Shown piece after piece: positions 16,716 through 24,567 of a stretch of 48,244 nt of DNA. This DNA comes from Candidatus Poseidonia alphae. Lineage in GTDB: Archaea; Thermoplasmatota; Poseidoniia; Poseidoniales; Poseidoniaceae. How positions within the stretch are numbered: position 1 is the first letter of the stretch; every line of letters begins with the position of its first letter. The position numbers were made by a program, and so were the translations under genes. The notes below the pieces were generated by a model that made no database searches, was not told where the DNA came from, and saw nothing but the letters and a program-made list of their open reading frames with translations. Where the stretch lies: assembly GCA_002505405.1 (NCBI GenBank), contig DAVD01000023.1, positions 1-48,244 on the forward strand. The letters run 5' to 3'.

Positions 16716-17147
16716 TCATTCCTCGAGGTTATCCAAAATATCGTAGCCGTCTTTCATCCACTTGTAGCCCTTAACGGTCCATTGAAGCAGTTGGTCAACG
16801 GCATCTTCCTTGAGGCCCAAGATCTCGGAAATGTCTTCGAGTGCGTCGCGCTCATCCTCGTCGACCTTCCCATCAGCTGCGGCCATCATGACCGCGTCCC
16901 GCAGGGCGAGACGACCGGCTTCTCCGGACAAATTCTCCATACACTCTTCGAGAGAGGGCGGGTTCCTCAAATCATCCCGAATACTTTCGCGCTGGTTGGG
17001 TGAAAGCAATGCGGTTCCGAGGCGCTGTTCAAACATCGCCATCTCATCAATGGTCAATTCATCATCAATTCGAGCGATGTAAGCGAGGAGTCGCGCATAG
17101 GCAAACCGTTCTTCTCGGGGTAATTTGTGAACCGTATCAGGTAGCAT
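16716..17147 (-). CDS. TerB-like protein 2
   Basis: The protein has 143 residues from the ATG at 17147; a TTG upstream in frame is less likely. It shares the architecture of its downstream neighbour: LAYIARIDDELTIDE in the first half and MAAADGKVDEDERDAL in the second, each with Asp-x-Glu-type metal ligands. The C-terminus of both proteins ends in a similar helix with Trp and Tyr (WTVKGYKWMKDGYD and WVGDGWNWYQEF). It is the first gene of the TerB-TerB-methyltransferase group. Confidence 0.65.
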   Translation of the reverse strand: MLPDTVHKLPREERFAYARLLAYIARIDDELTIDEMAMFEQRLGTALLSPNQRESIRDDLRNPPSLEECMENLSGEAGRLALRDAVMMAAADGKVDEDERDALEDISEILGLKEDAVDQLLQWTVKGYKWMKDGYDILDNLEE

Positions 17148-17241
17148 CAAGTCCCCACGAACGCTTCTTCCCCATGAACTCAACGGTTGGAACCCCCTGT
17201 GTGAGGGCTATCTTCAAACCCCATAGCCATCACCGAAGGGT

Positions 17242-17574
17242 GTGGGTGCGAAGGCCAAACCAGACGTCGTCATCTGGACCAACAAGGGTTGTGGTGCTTG
17301 TGTTCGTGCAAAGCAATTGTTCGAGAACAAACAGGTGGAGGTTATCGAGCGCCGCCTGAAGAACTCTCCGGCAATTCAGCGTGCATTCAGCATGGCGTCA
17401 CGAGGTGCGAAAACAGTCCCCCAGATTCTTATTGATGGCACATTAGTCGGTGGTTTCGACCATCTTCTCATTCTTGAAAAGTCAGGAGAATTGGACGTGA
17501 TGCTCGGCTTATCGGATTCCCTTCCAGAGAGAACGGCGTGGCAGAGGTTTCGGGCTTGGGCTGGGTTGGGCTAA
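17242..17574 (+). CDS. Glutaredoxin
   Basis: The protein has 110 residues from a GTG. The active site is a CGAC dithiol (C17, C20) in WTNKGCGACVRAKQLF. The cis-proline motif TVPQILIDG and the GGFDHLL helix start complete the thioredoxin fold. It reduces disulfides or glutathione-like mixed disulfides. The C-terminal extension after residue 92 is short and basic. It is divergent from the TerB genes and precedes the DUF2237 gene by 15 bp. Confidence 0.9.
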   Translation: MGAKAKPDVVIWTNKGCGACVRAKQLFENKQVEVIERRLKNSPAIQRAFSMASRGAKTVPQILIDGTLVGGFDHLLILEKSGELDVMLGLSDSLPERTAWQRFRAWAGLG

Positions 17575-17589
17575 CATCCAAGGCAAGTC

Positions 17590-17982
17590 TTGAAAGACGA
17601 TGGAACATTTAGATTGTGCATGGACCCTAGTATCAATGTGCTTGGAGGGCCACTCCAAACGTGCTCAAAGGAACCGCTGACCGGCTGGTATCGGGACGGT
17701 TGCTGCAATACCGATTCGAACGACCGTGGCTCCCACACAGTATGCTGTGTTCTCAATGAAAGTTTTCTTCAATTTGCAAAAGGCCAAGGAAATGATTTGA
17801 TAACGCCCGCCCCGCAATTCAACTTCCCAGGGCTAAAACCTGGCGACTCATGGTGCGTATGCGCCCGAACCTGGCTTGACGCAGTCAATGCTGGCCAAGC
17901 CTGCCCGATCGATCTAGAAGCGACCCATGAACATGCGCTTGAGGTCATTCCGCTTGGGGTTCTCGAAACTCATGCCGTTTGA
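17590..17982 (+). CDS. DUF2237 family protein
   Basis: The protein has 130 residues from a TTG. An ATG at 17620 would start directly at MDPSINVLGG and is as likely. The family pattern is plain: NVLGGPLQTCSKEPLTGWYR, then DGCCNT, GSHTVCCV, FPGLKPGDSWCVCA and LEATHEHAL. Conserved cysteines are abundant, so metal or redox chemistry is possible, but the family function is unknown. Its last 13 bases overlap the convergent GtrA-like gene. Confidence 0.85.
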   Translation: MKDDGTFRLCMDPSINVLGGPLQTCSKEPLTGWYRDGCCNTDSNDRGSHTVCCVLNESFLQFAKGQGNDLITPAPQFNFPGLKPGDSWCVCARTWLDAVNAGQACPIDLEATHEHALEVIPLGVLETHAV

Positions 17983-18419
17983 GGATGAGATTCTTCCTCC
18001 TTGTATTGGAAGACCAAAACCCGCATAGTAAGCCAAACAACGAAGCCCCAGGCGAGCATGTTGAGAACCGATAACCACCTCAGGTTGGCCGGATACATTT
18101 CCGAGAGCACCCCGATAGTATAGCTCGAGCCAACGAGGCTGATGACATAGGTTGGAATGGAAGTTGCAAAAGTCCACTTGACGGGTTTTCTTGAATCAAA
18201 GGTGTAGGCGCGATGAACGAAATGGGCCATAACTCCAGTTAGGCCCCACGCAGTACCCCACAAGATGCGAACATCCGTGCCTGACAACGTGATCAAAAAC
18301 ACTTCCCAGACGATAAAAAATGCAAGACTGTTGAAACTGCCTGCGATTCCAAATCGTAGCAAGGAGCCCCGCGGCGCGAAGCGAGTTAAAACCGATGATT
18401 CAACCATATCAATCGTCAT
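17970..18419 (-). CDS. GtrA-family membrane protein
   Basis: The protein has 149 residues from the ATG at 18419; the ATG at 18407 is possible. Four transmembrane helices and the text LLRFGIAGSFNSLAFFIVWEV and HFVHRAYTF are typical of GtrA proteins. GtrA proteins move or present polyprenyl-phosphate-linked sugars across the membrane. It overlaps the UDP-glucose dehydrogenase-like gene by 11 bp, so the pair is co-transcribed, in line with a role in surface polysaccharide or glycoprotein synthesis. Confidence 0.8.
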   Translation of the reverse strand: MTIDMVESSVLTRFAPRGSLLRFGIAGSFNSLAFFIVWEVFLITLSGTDVRILWGTAWGLTGVMAHFVHRAYTFDSRKPVKWTFATSIPTYVISLVGSSYTIGVLSEMYPANLRWLSVLNMLAWGFVVWLTMRVLVFQYKEEESHPQTA

Positions 18420-19233
18420 TGGTGATAACATCACTTGGTTTGCCGGTAAGGATGCCGCGCAACTGTGCATTATCATGCTGAATTGCATCCATAAGGGCGT
18501 ATTTGACGCCTAATTCTTCAGCCAGCACGCCGAGTGCCAGGCTGTCTTTTGGAAGGCATTTGCCCCCAAAACCTCGGTTTAATCCGAAAATAGGGTCGAG
18601 ATGGGAGGGGCCAATAGGCTGCGCTTGCTCTGCCGTGATGATGTCCCGAATACCGTACCAATCTTCGCCCATGGCCTGACATATGTCGTAAAGTTGGTTG
18701 GCGAAGGTCACCTTGACGGCGTAGAACGTATTCTTGGTGTACTTCACCAATTCAGCCTGAGTCGGCGTCACATGAAACAATTGCTCTCTACGAAGTACTC
18801 CCGCTTCCTTGTGTTGCTCAAACACCCGTTGCACAACGTCTTCATGATGAGAGCCGACAACCAAAATATCTTGGTTAGCAAAATCCTCCAACCGTTGTCG
18901 TTCAACCAAAAATTCTGGCGAATAAGCGATTTTCAGATGGGGGTAACGTTCGTGATAGAGCTGTGTTGTCCCCGGAACAACCGTGCTCTTGATGACGGCC
19001 GTGAAGCCTTCAGGTAGGGCGTCCAGAACATCCTCAACAATTCGCGTATCACAAGCTCCAGTCACTGGGTGTGGAGGCGTTGGTACGGCGATGTAAGCGA
19101 AATCCACATGGGCAATAACATCCTCAAGGGTCGTCCCTCGTGCGGGGTCGTGAATGAAGAGTTCATGAGCATCTGAAAAGCAATGCTCAATGGCGCCTCC
19201 GACCATGCCCGCTCCAATAATTCCAATTTTCAC
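18409..19233 (-). CDS. UDP-glucose/GDP-mannose dehydrogenase family, lacking the C-terminal domain
   Basis: The protein has 274 residues, against about 400-450 for the family. The NAD-binding start GIIGAGMVGG, then VPTPP, STVVPGTT, YSPEFLVE, and the catalytic cysteine segment GFGGKCLPKD (C226) are all present. The protein ends about 45 residues after that cysteine, so the C-terminal UDP-sugar-binding domain is absent. Members oxidise the 6-hydroxyl of an NDP-hexose to a uronate. The truncation is clean: the stop overlaps the next gene, and no frame downstream resembles the missing domain. It may use another partner for binding or catalyse a different oxidation. Confidence 0.8.
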   Translation of the reverse strand: MKIGIIGAGMVGGAIEHCFSDAHELFIHDPARGTTLEDVIAHVDFAYIAVPTPPHPVTGACDTRIVEDVLDALPEGFTAVIKSTVVPGTTQLYHERYPHLKIAYSPEFLVERQRLEDFANQDILVVGSHHEDVVQRVFEQHKEAGVLRREQLFHVTPTQAELVKYTKNTFYAVKVTFANQLYDICQAMGEDWYGIRDIITAEQAQPIGPSHLDPIFGLNRGFGGKCLPKDSLALGVLAEELGVKYALMDAIQHDNAQLRGILTGKPSDVITNDD

Positions 19234-19245
19234 AACATCTCCTCC

Positions 19246-19992
19246 TTATCGGTGCGGCGTCGGGTCCAGCTTGCCTTCCTTAGCCATCATCGAGGCCTTA
19301 AGCAACGTTTCTGGTGTTCCACAATCGACCCATGTCTCTTCACCTACAGAAATCAATTCAGCCTCTTTTTGGTTGACATAAAAGCGGTTCACATCAGAAA
19401 TCGAGGTCTTGACTCCATGGATGCTTTCCGCTTGATCCAGATACGTCCAAAAGCGCTCATCAAAAAGATAGATGCCACCAATGGCTAGATTTGAGGGGGG
19501 GTGCTCAGGCTTCTCTACAATATCGACCAAATTCCCCTCTTCGTCCAGAACTCCAACACCAAATGCTTCTGGATGGCGTTCTTCCCTGGCCATCAGGATG
19601 CAACCCGGCGGCAATTCTGCATCGGAAAAGTTGGCTACGATTTCGTCCAACTCCATGGTGGTGATGTTATCTGAGAAGTAGATCAAAAGACGGACTTGGT
19701 CGTTGTATGGGCGGGCAAGTTTCAGTGCTTCTGCAACACCACGGGGCTCCTCTTCGATGACGTAATGAATCCGTTCGCCTTCAAGTCCTTGACCAACGTG
19801 GCGGGTTATTTGTCCAATAAATTGGTTCGATACAATGGTGATGTCCTTGATTCCGGCACGGCGAATCGTTCCAAGCGCATAATCAATGACAGGACGGTCA
19901 TACAACGGAAGCATCGTCTTTTGGACATAGTGGGTGAAGGGGTAGAGGCGACTTCCGTGGCCTCCGGCGATAAGAATGGCCTTTACCTCCAT
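19246..19992 (-). CDS. Sugar-1-phosphate nucleotidyltransferase (RfbA-like)
   Basis: The protein has 248 residues. The N-terminus is AILIAGGHGSRLYPFT, then QKTMLPLYDRPVIDYAL, the signature of glucose-1-phosphate thymidylyl/uridylyltransferases. IYFSDNITT replaces the usual LGDN metal site, DIVEKPEHPPSNLAIGGIY is intact, and WVDCGTPETLL closes the domain. It is shorter than RfbA (about 290), lacking the C-terminal helices. It starts the three-gene sugar-nucleotide set with the dehydrogenase-like and GtrA genes, 12 bp apart. Confidence 0.85.
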   Translation of the reverse strand: MEVKAILIAGGHGSRLYPFTHYVQKTMLPLYDRPVIDYALGTIRRAGIKDITIVSNQFIGQITRHVGQGLEGERIHYVIEEEPRGVAEALKLARPYNDQVRLLIYFSDNITTMELDEIVANFSDAELPPGCILMAREERHPEAFGVGVLDEEGNLVDIVEKPEHPPSNLAIGGIYLFDERFWTYLDQAESIHGVKTSISDVNRFYVNQKEAELISVGEETWVDCGTPETLLKASMMAKEGKLDPTPHR

Positions 19993-20037
19993 GAAGATAC
20001 CACGAGGCGACCCTGTATTGAAACTGCCCCACCTTGG

Positions 20038-20724
20038 TTATTGAGTATCGTCCGATTTCATCACTTCAGAAACGGCCCCGTCCCGTGCATTTTTTTCGAA
20101 CCATTCAGTTGCTACCAGATCCCCCAAGCGCTCCACTCCCGCTTCGATGAGGTCGCTGTCCCCTGCTTCAGCAACCCTCCATCGTTCTTCTGCTTGTTTT
20201 GCATAGACAAGGTCAGCATCTCGCAATAGGTGCTCACTGTGTCGCAGAGGTCCTTCTAAGCCTTCGTATTCGTTCTCATGGAGGGCAGGGTCTACGCGCC
20301 CTCGTTCTTTGTTGAACTCATCCATGTGCTCAGAAAACGCTGGTCCCTTTTCATCGCTACCCCGACCTCTTTTTTCATCGGAGTTTGTGTGCTCCATACC
20401 TGAAAACTTGGCGGCGATGAAGGCCTGATGGAGCCGCCCCATGGATTCTTCATCAACATCCAAGTCAGCCAACACATCCCAATCAAATTCGATTGCATCA
20501 ATAAATCTGAGCAGACGCGCTTCGCTCAGAGAACGATAGTTGCGCCTCAACCCCTCACTACCAAGGGTGATGACCGCAGAAACGGCCCCCAAGTATTGCA
20601 GGGGCGGTGGCAAGAACAATAAAACTGAAAAAACTCCAAGAAGGAAATTGCTTCCTTTCCATCGAAGCAACGAGGCGTCCTCGTCAGCGAAGTAATCCGA
20701 AAACGGGTCAAGTTCGCTGGCCAC
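20038..20724 (-). CDS. Membrane-anchored protein, unknown
   Basis: The protein has 228 residues. One or two hydrophobic segments (FLLGVFSVLLFLPPPLQYL and GAVSAVITLG) lie at about 28-55. The remaining 170 residues are soluble, acidic and helical, with alternating Glu, Arg and His. No known motif was found. It follows two other unknown genes on the same strand with about 10-bp gaps, and precedes the sugar-nucleotide set by about 45 bp. Confidence 0.6.
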   Translation of the reverse strand: MASELDPFSDYFADEDASLLRWKGSNFLLGVFSVLLFLPPPLQYLGAVSAVITLGSEGLRRNYRSLSEARLLRFIDAIEFDWDVLADLDVDEESMGRLHQAFIAAKFSGMEHTNSDEKRGRGSDEKGPAFSEHMDEFNKERGRVDPALHENEYEGLEGPLRHSEHLLRDADLVYAKQAEERWRVAEAGDSDLIEAGVERLGDLVATEWFEKNARDGAVSEVMKSDDTQ

Positions 20725-20733
20725 ATCAAACCC

Positions 20734-21051
20734 TCACAAATCCAAGAGATTGTTCAGCCGCTCCATGCATGCGTCATCAAGTTCGGTATCTTCCTTCCAT
20801 CCCAGCGCCTTCAGCCCCTGAACTTGGCTCGAACGGATGCTCGTACCCATTCGTTCCAAGGAAAATTGCATCAAGAGTCCAAAAACAAGCAAGGCGGCGA
20901 GACCAAATTGCCACCTCGTGAGGAAGGTGATTCCTAAGGCAAGGCCAATTCCAACGATACCAGCAACTGTTGCTCGGTTTTTCATTCGGGAGTTTGAGAC
21001 TTGAGCGTCAAGGATTCGCCGAGCCCCTTCCTTCTTCGTCATGGCCGCCAT
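20734..21051 (-). CDS. Two-helix membrane protein, unknown
   Basis: The protein has 105 residues from the ATG at 21051, chosen because upstream starts would overlap the previous gene's C-terminal coding region. It has a basic N-terminus, two adjacent transmembrane segments (ATVAGIVGIGLALGITFL and FGLAALLVFGLLMQF), and a helical tail ending DACMERLNNLLDL. No family was recognised. It probably functions with its two neighbours, whose genes are closely packed. Confidence 0.55.
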   Translation of the reverse strand: MAAMTKKEGARRILDAQVSNSRMKNRATVAGIVGIGLALGITFLTRWQFGLAALLVFGLLMQFSLERMGTSIRSSQVQGLKALGWKEDTELDDACMERLNNLLDL

Positions 21052-21070
21052 GACAAAGCCAAAACGCTGT

Positions 21071-21697
21071 TCAAGGTGAAGATACCGCTTCTCGCTTGAG
21101 CCATTCGTTGATTTCTCTGAGCGCCTCTGCACCACGATGTTGGTTTCTTACTTCCGAGGGGGCAGCGGTCATGTCTTGAACCAGTACGCTGTCCTGCATG
21201 GTGACATTGCCTCGTGGTTGAAGGGCAATTTGTTGGAGAAGGTCGCCCATGGTTTGCTGCATGTTGGCCGTTTGTTCTGCCTGGAATGAAAGCAACCTCT
21301 CCATACTCTCCAGAACGATGTTGCTTCGCTCTTGTCGACTGTCAAGGGCGCGCGAAGCAGCCTTCATGGCTTCCTCTTGCCGCTTGAGAAGTTCTCTTGC
21401 TGCGGGGCTTCCGACCGCATCACGTCTTCGAAGCTCTTCAATGGCGGTATTGAGTTCTACATGACGGCGCGTGAGAGCGGTTTCCAAACCCTCAATGTGG
21501 ACGTTTGCCTCTCTGAGGTGTCCAACCATTTCACGGTGGCGATGGTGCATGGTTAGCATCTTACTGTGATACTGGGCGGCTTCTGAAAAAAAGGCCATCA
21601 TGATGGAGAGGGTTAGAGCGAGTTGTGGATGGAAGAAAAGCATGGTGGCGGTGATCCATGTCAGCGTTGCAACGGAGAGTGAGCGCAGTATTCCCAT
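21071..21697 (-). CDS. Membrane-anchored coiled-coil protein, unknown
   Basis: The protein has 208 residues from the ATG at 21697; an in-frame ATG at 21721 is possible. Two hydrophobic segments (LSVATLTWITATMLFF and LALTLSIMMAFF) start the protein. A long helical region from about 55 to 150 follows, with heptad-like Leu, Glu and Arg (EGLETALTRRHVELNTAIEE), typical of a coiled coil. The C-terminus is Gln- and Arg-rich. It may act as a scaffold or spacer near the membrane. It is followed 20 bp later by the two-helix protein. Confidence 0.6.
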   Translation of the reverse strand: MGILRSLSVATLTWITATMLFFHPQLALTLSIMMAFFSEAAQYHSKMLTMHHRHREMVGHLREANVHIEGLETALTRRHVELNTAIEELRRRDAVGSPAARELLKRQEEAMKAASRALDSRQERSNIVLESMERLLSFQAEQTANMQQTMGDLLQQIALQPRGNVTMQDSVLVQDMTAAPSEVRNQHRGAEALREINEWLKREAVSSP

Positions 21698-21756
21698 ACA
21701 ATGTACTCTGTGTCCGAACATAAAGAGGATGACTTGGGACTTTTGTGGGACCCCGC

Positions 21757-22410
21757 TTATTGAGGGAATAATATGAAGCAATTATCATCGATCTCAATCA
21801 ATCCGCCAATGGAAAGGAGGTGGTCAAGGGCTTCATCTGTCTCGTCATCTTCAATGTTGCATGAGCGGGTTCCTTTGAAAATCGCTTCAAGGGTAGCAAC
21901 AGGTTCACCACGGGCAAGTTCAGATTCTACCGTGATCAACACGGTCTGACATGCAATAGCAAGCAGCGGGTCGTCAGTATTGTCATTCGGCATGAGGTCA
22001 ATGAAGACGCTCGAGGGATGCGGTTCTTGACCTTGGTTCACCGTCTCAACCTTCTTACTTGGCTCAACGGCCCGTTGCCCTAAACCACGCAATGGGTGCT
22101 CTTCATTGATGTCGAAGCAATCAAACAAGTTTCGCTGGTGAGGGTCATCCGCGTCGTCTTTACGAGCCACTCCTTCAATCCTACGACCGAGGTCATCCAA
22201 TCGTTGAAGCCGCTGTTCAATTGCCATTTTTTCATGAAGTAAATCAACCGTCAAGAGGTCCATGGAATTAGAGGCCTGCATCACCAGCCAATCATGAACG
22301 TTCCAATCAGGGTTGACGCCGAGCATGACGTCCGCTAATTGCCGAACCTCTACAGGCATGTCGGCGAGGGAGACACGGCTTTCTTGTTCCTTTTGTCCCT
22401 CATCCGCCAT
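21757..22410 (-). CDS. Acidic protein, unknown
   Basis: The protein has 217 residues with no membrane segment or signal. It is acidic and mostly helical. The C-terminal 70 residues (LLAIACQTVLITVESELARG onward) look like a small winged-helix-like or alpha-beta domain ending IDDNCFILFPQ. No motif was recognised. It is the first gene of the four-gene group 22410-20038 on the minus strand. Confidence 0.55.
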   Translation of the reverse strand: MADEGQKEQESRVSLADMPVEVRQLADVMLGVNPDWNVHDWLVMQASNSMDLLTVDLLHEKMAIEQRLQRLDDLGRRIEGVARKDDADDPHQRNLFDCFDINEEHPLRGLGQRAVEPSKKVETVNQGQEPHPSSVFIDLMPNDNTDDPLLAIACQTVLITVESELARGEPVATLEAIFKGTRSCNIEDDETDEALDHLLSIGGLIEIDDNCFILFPQ

Positions 22411-22608
22411 GACAGTGCTTGTGACATGACAGCCTATGAAGCATGCCCTTGGTGGTGAACCATAGTTTCCAATGGAGACCGTTTACAGTGTCGGCACTGA
22501 ATGGAAAAAGGCGCGTTACCGGAAAGCAGGGTACCCGTTTGGCCACGCATCGTTACGCCTTTTTCTATCGGGGGTTTTGTTCATGTATGGGCGCCCTGTC
22601 CCGACATC

Positions 22609-23793
22609 ATGGGTGACCACCGCATCACAGTACTGCCGGGCGATGGAACAGGGCGCGAAGTCGCCTTGGAAGCCCAACGAATTCTTGATACAATCCAAGC
22701 AAATACCAACCATGGTTTTGACCAAACGGTCATTCCATGCGGCGGCCAGCACTACCTTTCAACCGGCGAAGAATGGGCGCCAGGGTCATTTGAATTCTGC
22801 CGAGACGAAACGGATGCAATCTTCCTCGGAGCCATTGGTCAACCCGGAGCACTTCTGCCTAACGGCGATCTTGCCGGAGGGTCGGTCATCCTCGGTCTTC
22901 GTAGCGGCTTGGATTTGTACGCGAATGTTCGTCCGATCAAACTCTATGAAGGCGTACCACACAAGATTCACGGCGGTTTCCGTCAAATTTGGGAACCTGG
23001 AATGGTCGACATGACGATTCTTCGTGAGAACACCGAAGGACTCTACCACGCTCTTCTCCGCCGAAGTGCAGACCGAGCCCAAGGTCGCCCAGAATACGAA
23101 CCAGAGCCCATGACCTTCCCCGGTTTGGAAGGCGAAGTGGCCTACGACCCACGCCCGATTTCACGAGCCGGCTCTCAGCGATTGATTGAGATGGGCTTTG
23201 ATGTTGCAGCAACTCGGAACGGCGCCCCAAGCGACGGGCAACGTCGTGTATCATGCATTGACAAGTCCAACGTTACCCGCGGATGTCAGTTGTTCCGAAA
23301 GACATTCGAGTCCGTTGCAGAGAAGCACCCCGATACAGAAGCCGATTACGGCTATATCGACGCCTTCATGCAGTGGCTAACCCGCTCACCTGAGCACTAC
23401 GACGTCGTCGTAACATCCAACATGTTCGGAGATATTTCGACGGACTTGGGAGCGGTCTTGCAAGGTGGAATGGGTATGGCAGCATCCGGCAACATCGGTG
23501 ACCAACATGCATTCTTTGAGCCCGTTCACGGCTCTGCCCCCAAGCACGCAGGCCTCAACAAGGTCAACCCCATCGCCTCCATCAATTCCATTCAGATGAT
23601 GATGGACTACCTTGGTCGTAAAAACGGTGAAGACGAATTGATTGAAATTGCCCGTTTGATCGACGATAGCGTTTCAGACCACCTTCGGGATGGAAAGCTT
23701 GTCACCTATGACATCGGTGGAAGTGCTACTTGTTCCGGCGTCGGGTCGGCTATTGCGGACCGCTTGGCTCACAAATTGAGCGAGCGTTTCTGA
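22609..23793 (+). CDS. Isocitrate/isopropylmalate dehydrogenase family enzyme
   Basis: The protein has 394 residues from the ATG at 22609; the upstream 36 codons of the open frame do not look like the family and were excluded. The N-terminus is ITVLPGDGTGREV. Substrate-binding LRSGLDLYANVRP, the ENTEGLY segment, DKSNV, and the C-terminal SNMFGDISTDLGA, GGMGMAASGNIG and FEPVHGSAPKHAG are all present. The metal ligands are the Asp residues of the SNMFGDI segment. It oxidises and decarboxylates a 2-hydroxyacid with NAD or NADP. Whether the substrate is isocitrate, 3-isopropylmalate, homoisocitrate or tartrate cannot be told from the motifs I can see. It is alone on its strand. Confidence 0.88.
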   Translation: MGDHRITVLPGDGTGREVALEAQRILDTIQANTNHGFDQTVIPCGGQHYLSTGEEWAPGSFEFCRDETDAIFLGAIGQPGALLPNGDLAGGSVILGLRSGLDLYANVRPIKLYEGVPHKIHGGFRQIWEPGMVDMTILRENTEGLYHALLRRSADRAQGRPEYEPEPMTFPGLEGEVAYDPRPISRAGSQRLIEMGFDVAATRNGAPSDGQRRVSCIDKSNVTRGCQLFRKTFESVAEKHPDTEADYGYIDAFMQWLTRSPEHYDVVVTSNMFGDISTDLGAVLQGGMGMAASGNIGDQHAFFEPVHGSAPKHAGLNKVNPIASINSIQMMMDYLGRKNGEDELIEIARLIDDSVSDHLRDGKLVTYDIGGSATCSGVGSAIADRLAHKLSERF

Positions 23794-23808
23794 ATTTGGA
23801 AACAAGGT

Positions 23809-24558
23809 TCACTCGCGCTTGAGTGTATTGAACATCCATTCCAATGCGCGGTCCAATGTTGCATTGTTGTCATAGTTTACATCAACAACAACTGCGGCCT
23901 TATCCTCCAGCATCGCGACCATGTTCTTCAGCGTCCTGGACAATTCGTCAACGATGGTGATGGCCCCTTCCCGAGCCGACCTTGAGCGTGGATTCAGGTC
24001 GATCACAATGACCGTTTTCCCCATCTCCATCAAGGCGCGACATCGGTCTCCGTCCTCAAGCGGGACGAGAATTACATCGCTGTCCAAGATGCCTTCTTTG
24101 TGACAAGCTGCTCGAGGTCCCTTGAGTCCAGGTATTCGTGCATTCGGCGCATGACCCAAGACTTCAACTTCCAACCCGAGGACTCGTTTTCTCTCGGAGA
24201 TGTGTCCAAGAATGGCTTCCATACGCTCGGGGGTTCTGTAGAAGATATTGACTTCTAAAGGACACCCGAGTTCAGATGCTAAAATTATCATCTCATCGCT
24301 AGCAAGAGCGGCAACGTTTCCGTTTACACTGAGGACCGTTCGCTTTCCTTGAATCATCGAAGCAAGAGCGTGGCGCGTTGCTTCAAGGGCGCTGGGAGTG
24401 GTTACTTCTCCGAGAAGGTAGTCAAACGCTTCTCCGCGACCGTGTGCAATCATTGCACTGGCCGCCAGCATTCCCTTCTTTTCAGCTTCTTCCAAACGGT
24501 GCCTCATCAGCAATGAAGCATAACGTGGATGACTGGGGTCTGCCGCGATTTCATCCAT
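23809..24558 (-). CDS. Archaeal phosphopantothenate synthetase (4-phosphopantoate-beta-alanine ligase)
   Basis: The protein has 249 residues, matching the archaeal family. Recognised text includes HPRYASLLMRHRLEEA, IAHGRGEAFDYLLGE, SVNGNVAALA, NIFYRTPERMEAI, RIPGLKGPR, VLVPLEDGDRCRALMEMGKT and IDLNPRSRSAREGAIT. The enzyme joins 4-phosphopantoate and beta-alanine with ATP to form 4-phosphopantothenate, the archaeal replacement for the bacterial pantothenate synthetase plus kinase route to CoA. It is 10 bp after nadC, so NAD and CoA precursor genes share a transcript. Confidence 0.92.
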   Translation of the reverse strand: MDEIAADPSHPRYASLLMRHRLEEAEKKGMLAASAMIAHGRGEAFDYLLGEVTTPSALEATRHALASMIQGKRTVLSVNGNVAALASDEMIILASELGCPLEVNIFYRTPERMEAILGHISERKRVLGLEVEVLGHAPNARIPGLKGPRAACHKEGILDSDVILVPLEDGDRCRALMEMGKTVIVIDLNPRSRSAREGAITIVDELSRTLKNMVAMLEDKAAVVVDVNYDNNATLDRALEWMFNTLKRE

Positions 24559-24567
24559 GCCATCACC

